From assembly GCA_000697335.1 (NCBI GenBank), contig JNEM01015550.1, positions 1 through 24,943 on the forward strand: a stretch of 24,943 nucleotides of DNA. Reading direction: 5' to 3'. This document shows positions 11,556-20,330 of the stretch, piece by piece. Source of the stretch: Conidiobolus incongruus B7586 (lineage: Eukaryota; Entomophthoromycota; Entomophthoromycetes; Entomophthorales; Conidiobolaceae). The position numbers and the translations under genes are program-made. A model generated the notes under the pieces. It was given only the letters and a program-made list of their open reading frames with translations. It was not told where the DNA came from and did not search any database. Numbering within the stretch: position 1 is the stretch's first letter; each line of letters opens with the position of its first letter.

Positions 11556-11615
11556 GATTCAAATAATAGGTGAATATAAAATAAGAATCTCAATTGTTGG
11601 GAGTGGCAATTACAC

Positions 11616-13496
11616 TTAGTTGATCTTTCCGATGATGGCATCTGGAGCATACTTTTCAACTACATCCTTCTTGTGAAGCATGTTGAATTCATCACTGGCA
11701 TCGCGACCTGCAAACAATAAGATAGCTTTTTTACCACCTGGATGTTCGTGCATGAATTTGGTAACATCTAGCACTTGTCCATTAACAATAACCCAGCAGT
11801 CCTTTTCAGTATTGTGCTTGGCAACTTCTTCTAAAGTCCATACTTTGTTTCTATCTTGGGCTGGTTTGGATGGAGCAGCAGAGGTCTGTGTTTGAGATTG
11901 AGATTGATTTTGAGCCGGCTGTGATTGTGTTTGGGTTTGTGGAGCTGGTTGAGAAACAGATGATTGGGATTGACCTTGTTGGCCAAGATTGAAAGTAAGA
12001 GTAAGTGATTGAGTTTGAGGGTCAACTTGTACAAGAGTGCTAAATGCATTAGGATTAAGATGTCCAGAGATAGAGTTAAGACGGTTGGCGGCATTTTGCG
12101 AGAGGAGTTGGTATTGATGACGTGAAGCAGAGGCTCCAGCAACACGACCATACACAACACAAGTGAGTAAAGCAGAACCTCCAAGACGATTAGCACCGTG
12201 AATACCACCACAAACTTCACCAGCAGCGAATAAACCAGGGATAGGACCTTTTTCATTGCAAACTTGGGCTTGATCATTGACCTTGACACCTCCCATGGTA
12301 AAGTGCAATACAGGGGTCATTAAAGAAACATAGAAGTGATCATCCATACTGTAAGGAGTGTTGGAAAAGAATTTCTTCTTGAATTTGTCATTCTTAGTTT
12401 CAGCAGCTCTATTGTAGTCATTAAAGGTTTCCTCTAACACTTTAGGAGAAACACCAATTTCTTTAGCAAGATCAGCACCAGAGTCAAACTTCTTCATCAA
12501 ACCACGTCCCATATAATGCTTAACATGCCATTCAATTTCCTTTCCGGCCTTACTATTTAATACCAGTCTGATTGGGAACTTGTTTTTCCACATTTCACCT
12601 GTAACAAAGTCACGATGTTGGAGTTCATCAACGAAACGCTTACCATTGGCATCAAGAAGGATACCACCAACACCTCTCAGAGCTTCAGCAGCTAAGAATT
12701 TAACTTTAGCATCGGGTTCTTTAGGATCCACAATACCAGTTGGATGAACCTGAACAGATTCTAAATCAACAGCACTACCACCGATATCAAGGGTCATCTT
12801 TAAACCATCACCAGTACAGTAATCACCGTTGGTAGTGGATAAATTGTAGATGTCAGGTCTATGTTTCTTCAAGATAGAGTTTTCAGTAAAGTCAGCTGCA
12901 TAACCACCAGTAGCTAAAACAACAGGACCATATTCTTCCCCTGTTTGGCCGTCAGGAGTGGTGTATTGGATACCAATGACAGTCCCATTAGAGTCTTGTA
13001 ATAACTTGCTACCTCTGCACTTTGTCTTAATAGTAACTCTGTGAGGTTCAGTCTTGGCTAATTCTTCTAAACGCTCCATAAGAGCATAAGTAATAGTCAT
13101 ACCAGGGAATCTTTCCTTTCCTCTATGAGTACGGGGGTGAGAGTGACCACCAAGACGAGCAACTAAAGACAAGTCAATCTTAAACTTGTCTTGAAGCCAT
13201 TCAACAGCTGAACCACTGTTGTAGGTGAGAACTTTGACGAGTTCAGGGCGAACCTTGTCACGAGCAGATTTAACAGTATCGTTATAGAATTGCTCGGCAC
13301 TATCTGGGATTTTCTTGGAGATTTGAGTGCGGGTTAAGGCACCGTTAATACCAGAAGTGGCCTTTGTGCTATTTCCACCAAAGAAAGAACTTTTATCAAT
13401 AACACATACGTTACCTCCATTTTCATAGATGGTGTGAGCAGCTGATAAACCAGCTAAACCACCTCCAACAACGACAATTTGATTTGGATTACCCAT
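11616..13496 (-). CDS. OSM1: Soluble fumarate reductase with C-terminal cytochrome b5 domain (Osm1-like)
   Basis: An intronless 626-aa frame starts at the ATG at 13496 and ends in TAA. Residues 7-16 hold the FAD dinucleotide-binding motif (VVVGGGLAG), followed by FFGGNSTKATSGING. Fumarate reductase landmarks follow: HPTGIV, GVGGILLDANGKRFVDEL, an active-site-like HRD, HFTMGGVKV and GGIHGANRLGGSALL. A Gln/Ser/Thr-rich linker (about 500-550) leads to a cytochrome b5 domain (about 553-626) with heme ligands His585 in HPGG and His608 in FNMLHKK. Family knowledge: such enzymes reduce fumarate to succinate to reoxidise reduced cofactors under low oxygen or during oxidative protein folding; the b5 domain probably feeds electrons. 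No signal peptide or C-terminal membrane anchor is visible, which suggests a cytosolic form. Yeast Osm1/Frd1 lack the b5 domain, while I recall similar fusions from other fungi. Confidence 0.92.
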   Translation of the reverse strand: MGNPNQIVVVGGGLAGLSAAHTIYENGGNVCVIDKSSFFGGNSTKATSGINGALTRTQISKKIPDSAEQFYNDTVKSARDKVRPELVKVLTYNSGSAVEWLQDKFKIDLSLVARLGGHSHPRTHRGKERFPGMTITYALMERLEELAKTEPHRVTIKTKCRGSKLLQDSNGTVIGIQYTTPDGQTGEEYGPVVLATGGYAADFTENSILKKHRPDIYNLSTTNGDYCTGDGLKMTLDIGGSAVDLESVQVHPTGIVDPKEPDAKVKFLAAEALRGVGGILLDANGKRFVDELQHRDFVTGEMWKNKFPIRLVLNSKAGKEIEWHVKHYMGRGLMKKFDSGADLAKEIGVSPKVLEETFNDYNRAAETKNDKFKKKFFSNTPYSMDDHFYVSLMTPVLHFTMGGVKVNDQAQVCNEKGPIPGLFAAGEVCGGIHGANRLGGSALLTCVVYGRVAGASASRHQYQLLSQNAANRLNSISGHLNPNAFSTLVQVDPQTQSLTLTFNLGQQGQSQSSVSQPAPQTQTQSQPAQNQSQSQTQTSAAPSKPAQDRNKVWTLEEVAKHNTEKDCWVIVNGQVLDVTKFMHEHPGGKKAILLFAGRDASDEFNMLHKKDVVEKYAPDAIIGKIN

Positions 13497-13579
13497 ATTT
13501 TAAGTTGTTAACTAAAAATCAGAGGGAAGAAATATAATATTAAAGAATTTTGTATTGAATATTGGATTATAATGAATAC

Positions 13580-13586
<7 letters not shown>

Positions 13587-13620
<34 letters not shown>

Positions 13621-13631
13621 TATATATATAT
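13587..13631. repeat. (TA)n/(CA) microsatellite upstream of the fumarate reductase gene
   Basis: TA repeats interrupted by ACACAC sit 90-135 bp upstream of the ATG. They may supply TATA function but are equally a simple microsatellite. Confidence 0.8.
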
Positions 13632-15172
13632 TTTCTTAAGCTAAATAATCAAAATAGATTATCTTATGATGAATAGTCATCATCTAGATTAGCCAATCGA
13701 TTTTAATCTTTCTTTTCCGACTTTGAAAAAAATTTATTTTAATTGGTTAATTGATGGTTTTTCAAAAATTGAATTAAAGTGAATCAGTAAATATTCGTGT
13801 TTTTTGTTATATTAAATTAGGTTTAATTATGTTGTTAATGCTAGATTTGAATTAGTTGATACGAAAATAATTAGACATTAATATTTCATTACTAATAATA
13901 TTATACTTTTCAAGAGGTGAAATCAAGTTTATGAATATATTTTAATATTTTATCATAAAATTATTATCAATTTGAAAAATTTATTTTATGTCAAAAATCA
14001 ATTGACAAATTAATTCAGCAGTCTTGTCTGATTATCTGTATTGATTAGATATGAAATCTTTCAAATAAATTTCAAGAATTTAAAGCATGAATTTTCGCTT
14101 ATTGATCTAGCAAAAGAAGATAGAAACTTCAACATAGATTAAGACATTAATTTTGAATTGTATTGACTGTTTCATTATAATTAATTAACAATGTTATTGA
14201 TTGTTATCAATAAATTTAATCAAACTGAATCGAAGCTTAGAAGAAATTGAAGAATTAGTTACGTAATTTTTCCTGAGATTGGAAAATATCATTGATATAT
14301 GATATAAATAGGTTGAAATTCTAAATCGAAGATTATATTTAGATTGAAAATATCACTATAATTAGTTTTTCAAATCAGATCAATATATCGAGTTTATTTC
14401 AAAGCTATATCAATGTATATAATAATAATATATTTTAAAAACTTCATTGTAATCTAAAAAATTTTCATAAATCTGTATCTCGAGAATAGCAAGAATATAA
14501 AAATTGGTACAAATACTTAATATATTTTTAGTTACAGTATATATTAAATATTGGTTATTCATTATTATATTGTGTCCACAATTTGATTACAGAACAATTT
14601 CATTTAATATTTTATGATTTCATACCTTGGTTAATATCAATTCAATAGATATTCAATTGAAGAACATAATATTGATGAAATGAACTGGAACTTAGTTTAT
14701 TATACCATTAACTCCACATTCATGATTTGAAAATAAAAGAATATAGATATATCATATACTTTATATTAAACGATAGCTAATTACAGAGCCAAATTATAGA
14801 TAATTACTATAATATAAATATATATTGCCCTAATATTTGATAAACACATAATATTAAACATTATTTTTAGTAACAAATCATTTGTTATATGATATAAATT
14901 AAATTAAACAAATAAAATAATTGAAATTAATTTTGTCCAGATCTATAATTATTAAATTATAATTTAAATATTTTTATATATTGCAAATTTCTAATAAACT
15001 AAAAGCTGTGATATTAGAGTTAGAAAAGATATATGATACGAAAAATGTATACCAATGAGGTATTTAAAACAAATGTCTATAAAAAAGAACATAGTTAAAT
15101 TATAATGTTAATATTACCTTAATAACCATTACCTATGTTCAAGCTAGACTTGATTTATTAATATTAAATTTT
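13632..15172. other. Intergenic region with no recognised gene
   Basis: AT-rich DNA, slightly less extreme around 14040-14350, but every frame on both strands is stop-rich and nothing matches a family I know. Confidence 0.45.
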
Positions 15173-15940
15173 CTATTTTTTAGAGTTTGGTTTTTTCTTA
15201 GAATTACTATGAAGAGAGTCGTCGCTAGAGTCATTATAGTTTGCACTCAAATGGCTTTTCTGCTTCCTTTTAAGATTGGCTTTGGCACTATTTCCATTAT
15301 CTTCTGAATAGTTATAAGTTTGAGATCTTGGTGTAGAATTCCTTGAGGAGTAGTAATTGGATTTAGTATCTATTAAAGGTTTATACCGAGCCGATGCTAA
15401 TCCTAAACATCTTTCCAAATGCTTCGCATAGCTTGCGGCCATTAATTTTCGGTCGCATTTGGTGCAATTAATACCTGTATCGGGATTCTTTTGATTGATT
15501 TGACTTATTATTTGATTAATATAATCTATAATTCAATAAATATCGCAATTTAGTACTCAATACAGTGTTGATTACCATCAGTTTGACATCTATTATTCAG
15601 ATAAGATATTAATTATTAGAGAATAAATTGATATTACTAAAGATATTAAATTACTCAAAATCACAAATTAGACAAGTTAAATCTTTTCTTTTTTGTTCAA
15701 TCCAAACATCTGTAACGACTTCACTTAAACATTCTGAAACTAAATCGTTTAGAAGAGAAAAGCTCTAAAAATAGAACAAATTATTTATGCTGAAGAATAA
15801 TCAGTGTATTTGATATTTACAATACATGCTAGTGAAGGTACAGTCGACTGAGTCGGGTCTGTCTGGTGACTTGGATTGTCATCACCATTTAAGAACTCAT
15901 TCATTAATTCAGATTCAAAATCATAAATACTGGAATCCAT
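15173..15940 (-). CDS. SGF11: SGF11/ATXN7L3-like SAGA deubiquitinase-module subunit
   Basis: Hand-spliced exons are 15821-15940, 15655-15764, 15576-15589 (14 nt) and 15173-15525, giving 198 aa ending in TAG. All introns are GT-AG (56, 65 and 50 nt) and all junctions keep frame. Residues about 41-70 (LLNDLVSECLSEVVTD) resemble the N-terminal helix by which Sgf11 joins the deubiquitinase module. Residues 102-121 form the Sgf11 zinc finger, CTKCDRKLMAASYAKHLERC, i.e. C-x2-C-x11-H-x3-C, followed by LGLASARYKP as in the family (HLEKCLG..R.SSR). The remaining C-terminal tail is Ser/Asn/Lys-rich and basic, ending in a KKKPNSKK-like stretch, suitable for chromatin or nuclear localisation. Known role: recruits and activates Ubp8 for H2B deubiquitination. 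The extra CxxC (CLICDFEC) before the finger is unusual. It lies on the same strand 628 bp downstream of RPB4. Confidence 0.8.
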
Positions 15941-16136
15941 TATTTTTAATTAAATTTTTAATTTTTTAAGGACTGTTAATTTCCTTATTAAAATTTATGA
16001 TAATTTTTTTCAAAAATATTTATGGGATTATTTTTAATTCAAATATTTTGAGATTTGAAATATATTTTACTAAAAATTTAGTAATTTGATTAAATCGTTG
16101 ATGAGATATATATATACTATATTATTTTTTATAATT

Positions 16137-16138
<2 letters not shown>

Positions 16139-16167
<29 letters not shown>
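16139..16167. repeat. (TA)n microsatellite between RPB4 and SGF11
   Basis: An uninterrupted TA run of about 14 units, roughly 200 bp upstream of the SGF11-like start. Confidence 0.9.
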
Positions 16168-16170
<3 letters not shown>

Positions 16171-16568
16171 TTTAAAAAGTTTCAATCTATCCAATATAAG
16201 TTGCTTTGGAATAATTATTATCCTTAAATATTTAAGAATTCGAAAGAAAAATTATATAATGTAGATATAAAATTATTTAAATGTAAAAATAATATAATAT
16301 TATAAAATAAGTGAAAAGCAAATAATTTGTAAAAAAGAACATTTTTTTAATATATATCAGTTAAACAATATTATTAATAAATACAAATAGAAACATCAGA
16401 AGTATATATTAATCTGATTAATTAGAAAATTTTTAATAAGTGAAATCTAATAATCCATTGAAATATAGTAAATAAAAAGAGTAAAATGCATTAATGGCGT
16501 AATAAATTGAGCTCTCGAAGCATCCCGACGAAAAATATTTATACAATTGACAAAAATAGTAGAGCATT

Positions 16569-17224
16569 TTAACCCTGATATTTCTTATAGGTTAACATAC
16601 TGGTTAGTAACCCTTCAAGTTCAGTATCATTCATCTTCTTTTTTAAACTGAATAAACGATCAATTTTAATAATAAATTCAAGAAATTGAATTTAAAAGCA
16701 AATTACCTTGGAATAAGGGTTTTAGCTTCTTCCGCCGTTTCACAACATAAGTTAACCAATTGAGCAACTTCGAAATGAGCAAAATTTTTTTCTGCAAAAA
16801 TACTATTCAATTATTCAAAGTTAAAATGATAAAATAAATATCAATAGCTATAAAATTACTTTCTAACGTCTTTGACTGATTCAGCAGCTGAAAATCGACT
16901 GAACTTTTTGGCATATTCTAAAGTACTATTGAAAGTTCTAGAATAGTAAAAGGAAGATGTTAAAAATGAAATATTTCTCAATAATATGATAAATCGTTTA
17001 CTTGGTAAATGCTCTATTGGTATCTTTAGCTTGGTGTTCTAATAAAATACCAACTTCAGCGACTGAAAGTGCTCTAACATTATTAAAATCTATTACAAAT
17101 TAACAATTAAAATCAAATAATTTAAAATTAAATTTGATTGTATACCAGGTCCTAATTCTAAAATACTGGCATCAGTTTCTACTGGTTTTCCTTTAGGTCT
17201 TTTAATTTGTGGTAATGGTGCCAT
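16569..17224 (-). CDS. RPB4: RNA polymerase II subunit RPB4
   Basis: Five hand-spliced exons (17146-17224, 17002-17089, 16860-16937, 16707-16802, 16569-16647) give 139 aa ending in TAA, close to human POLR2D at 142 aa. Introns are GT-AG, 56, 64, 57 and 59 nt. Family landmarks are ALSVAEVGILLEHQ in the N-terminal part, KKFSRFSAAESVKDVR in the middle, and HFEVAQLVNLCCETAEEAK followed by TLIPSL near the C-terminus, matching the human pattern [26 protein letters not shown] position for position. Known role: forms the Rpb4/Rpb7 stalk of Pol II, acting in initiation and mRNA fate. An AG at 16792-16793 is a competing acceptor for exon 4 but breaks the frame, so the one at 16803 was chosen. Confidence 0.9.
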
Positions 17225-17935
17225 TTGTTAATTTTGCTATTATTTATTCAAATTGATTTTGAATTTACTTGAACTTTGGAATCGATATATTTTCCTATTT
17301 GACATTTTAATTTTTATGGGTTTAAGAAAAACAAACTTGAAAATATTTATGCTGAATTGATAGATTTATAATATAATATTTCAAAATACTATTCATTCAA
17401 AATATACATTAATTATTTATGAAAAATATAAATCTCTTCACTATTTATGTTTAGCATTATAATTAGATACAACACTGATTTATCACTCTTTAATACATTT
17501 TATTAAGATAAATTATTTTGCTTTTAATCTGTTAAAATTTAGCATATATAGTTAAATAAATCGTTGTTTAATATGGATGCAATGCTAATATAACAAATTA
17601 TGTAATTATATATAAATATATTAACTAATAACATTAATACCACTTGATTATTACAATTGTAAATATATAATAATCTAAATTATCTACGTATCTTATATCA
17701 ATTAAATCTATTTACTCTTTCTGTATCACTTGGAAATCCAAATCATATAAACTATTATGGGATTCCCATAAGTATAATTAGTATGTTGTACAATTGAAAT
17801 TTGATGATATCGTAATTCAGAATTCGATAAATAATAATATTTAATTATCGATACAATAATTAAAAAATAAATAATCCAATTTTATATATTATTATCATTC
17901 AATCGGTTATCAAATAATATATAAAAATAATTAAA
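17225..17935. promoter_or_regulatory. Divergent promoter region between RPB4 and CCT4
   Basis: This 711-bp AT-rich spacer separates two divergently transcribed housekeeping genes and must contain both promoters. A-rich leaders precede both start codons. No specific operator-like repeat could be identified with confidence. Confidence 0.5.
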
Positions 17936-19910
17936 ATGGCTCAAGCTCCCGCTCCTGCACAATCTTCAAGTGGCAAATCTGCTAATAGTGCTTTTCGTGA
18001 TCAAGGCAAATCTATCGAAGTCAGAAGGAGTAATATTATTGCTGCCAAAGGTTGATTACATAATAATTTAATTAGTGTAATTTTCTAACTTGGCAATTTA
18101 GCTGTCAGTGATGCTATCAGAACTAGTTTAGGTCCTCGAGGCATGGATAAGATGGTATATATTTTATTGTTGACTTTTTTGACATGTTTTAACCTTGCAA
18201 AATTAGATTAAAACTGGTTCCGGCGAAGTCGTCATCACTAACGATGGTGCTACCATCCTTAAACAAATGGCCGTTATGCACCCTGCCGCTAAGATGGTAT
18301 TTTTCTAGTATATTCTATTGAATATTCCAAACTAACAATCAATTTCAGTTAGTAGATCTTTCCTCCGCCCAAGATGTTGAGGCTGGTGATGGTACCACAT
18401 CAGTTGTCGTTTTAGCTGGTAGTATTTTAATTGCTGCCGAAAAGATGCTCAACAAAGGTAATTTATATACAATCACTCAAATTGTCATTCACTCACTTTT
18501 TATCAAGGTATTCACCCTACTGTCGTTGCTGACGCTTTTAAGAACGCTGCCGAAAAAACCGTTGAATTTTTACAAGAAATGTCTATTCCTGTCGATCTTT
18601 CAAATCGTGATTTATTACTCCAAAGTGCTCATACTTCCTTAAACTCAAAGGTAAAACTATTATAACCTTATTTGTATTGATATGTGATTCATTATGGATA
18701 TTAGATTGTTTCTCAATACTCCGGATTGTTGGCTCCGATTGCTGTCGATTCAGTTCTCAGAATTGTCGATCCTGCTGTCGATACCTCTGTTGACTTGAAG
18801 GATATTAGAATTGTCAAGAAGGTCGGTGGTACTATCGATGATACAGAATTACTTGAGGGACTTGCTTTGACCCAAAATGTCATCAAGAGCGCCGGAGGTC
18901 CTTCCCGCGTGGAAAAAGCTAAGATTGCCCTCATTCAATTTCAATTATCTGCACCCAAGCCCGATATGGAAAGCTCTATCATTGTTAATGACTACCGTCA
19001 AATGGACAGAATCTTAAAGGAAGAACGCCAGTATTTATTGAACATGTGCAAGAAGATCAAGAAATCTGGCTGTAATGTCATTTTGATTCAAAAATCCATT
19101 TTAAGAGATGCTGTCAATGATCTTTCTCTTCACTTCTTAGCCAAATTAAAGATTATGGTCATTCGCGATATTGAAAGAGATGAAGTTGAATTCATTTGCA
19201 AGAGTACCGGATGTAAACCCATTGCCAACATTGATTCCTTCACTGAAGACAAGCTTGGTTATGCTGATTTGATTGAAGAAGTTTCCCAAGAAGGAACTAA
19301 GATGGTCAAGGTTACTGGTGTCAAAAACGCTGGAAAGACCGTTTCCGTTATCTGCAGAGGTGCCAACAACTTGGTCTTGGATGAAGCTGAACGCTCTCTC
19401 CACGACGCCTTATGTGTTGTCCGTTGTTTAGTCAAAAAGAGAGCTTTGATTGCTGGTGGTGGTGCTCCCGAAATCGAATGTTCTCAACGATTATTAGAAT
19501 ACGCCAAAACATTGAAGGGAATGGAAGCTTACTGTTTTGAAGCCTTCGCCGAAGCTTTGGAAGTCATTCCCGCTACCCTTGCCGAAAATGCCGGTCTCAA
19601 TCCCATTTCCATCGTCACAGAGCTCCGCAATCGCCATGCCCAAGGCTCTAAGACTTATGGTATCAATGTCCGCAAGGTAATATTATTATATTGATATCAT
19701 TGAAACATAGAACTAAACTTTGATTTTAGGGTACCGTTACCGACATTTTAGAAGAAAACGTTGTCCAACCTCTCTTAGTATCCACTAGTGCAGTTGAATT
19801 AGCTACAGAAACTGTCAGAATGATCTTAAAGATTGATGACATTGTAAGTATCATCTATTGATTATTTTCTAATATAAACTAATTTCTGTTTTTAGGTTCA
19901 AACTAGATAG
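17936..19910 (+). CDS. CCT4: T-complex protein 1 subunit delta (CCT4)
   Basis: Eight exons (17936-18050, 18102-18154, 18207-18296, 18349-18457, 18508-18650, 18705-19676, 19730-19843, 19896-19910) encode 536 aa ending in TAG; human CCT4 is 539. The seven introns are all GT-AG and 50-54 nt, several with CTAAC-like branch points. Group II chaperonin landmarks are [10 protein letters not shown] (nucleotide binding), NDGATIL, the catalytic-Asp motif GDGTTS, and GGGAPE in the C-terminal equatorial domain. Delta-type features include [15 protein letters not shown] at the start, [12 protein letters not shown] and the [10 protein letters not shown] segment. Known role: one of eight subunits of the cytosolic CCT/TRiC ring that folds actin and tubulin. 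Synonymous codon choice is richer in G+C than in neighbours, consistent with high expression. The last exon carries only four codons plus the stop. No lesion seen. Confidence 0.97.
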
Positions 19911-19956
19911 ATACAAGTTTAAATTATCATATAATATATTATAATTGGTGTCATTC

Positions 19957-19962
19957 AATAAA
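19957..19962 (+). terminator. Candidate poly(A) signal of CCT4
   Basis: AATAAA occurs 47 bp past the CCT4 stop codon, a typical position for a polyadenylation signal. Confidence 0.5.
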
Positions 19963-20330
19963 ATCATTGGAAATACTTTTTCATTCATTAATTTTTTTTA
20001 TTTTTATTATTTGCTATATTAACATTTTAGATGTGAAATTCTTTATCAACAGAATATATATAATTGTTCTTATATTTATAATGTCTTTTTCCATATAATT
20101 CAGGTTGTAATTATTATTCTATAGTGATAAAATTTATATTAAACTGTCCTTTTCTTTGCATATTGCAAATTAAAAATAATAATTCTAAATGAAATTTCAA
20201 AAAAGAATCCCATAAATTTGACCAAAATATCTTTAATATAAGTCCAATATTGTGACTTGGCGACCGAATTAATCAATCTTAACAAAATAATAAAATCAAT
20301 AAATTATTCGAAAAATAAAAATAAATAAAT
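19963..20330. other. Short spacer between CCT4 and the RINT1-like gene
   Basis: About 370 bp of AT-rich DNA that should contain the CCT4 3' flank and the promoter of the next gene. No specific motif could be assigned. Confidence 0.5.

Noticed and set aside
11680-12289. Frames overlapping the fumarate reductase gene in other phases
   Set aside because: They lie within a clearly functional coding region and encode low-complexity sequence.
14040-14350. Possible gene between the fumarate reductase and SGF11-like genes
   Set aside because: Slightly higher G+C, but all frames are stop-rich and no splice model or family match emerged.
18726-19694. A separate 322-aa chaperonin-like gene
   Set aside because: It is CCT4 exon 6; splicing extends the frame continuously on both sides.
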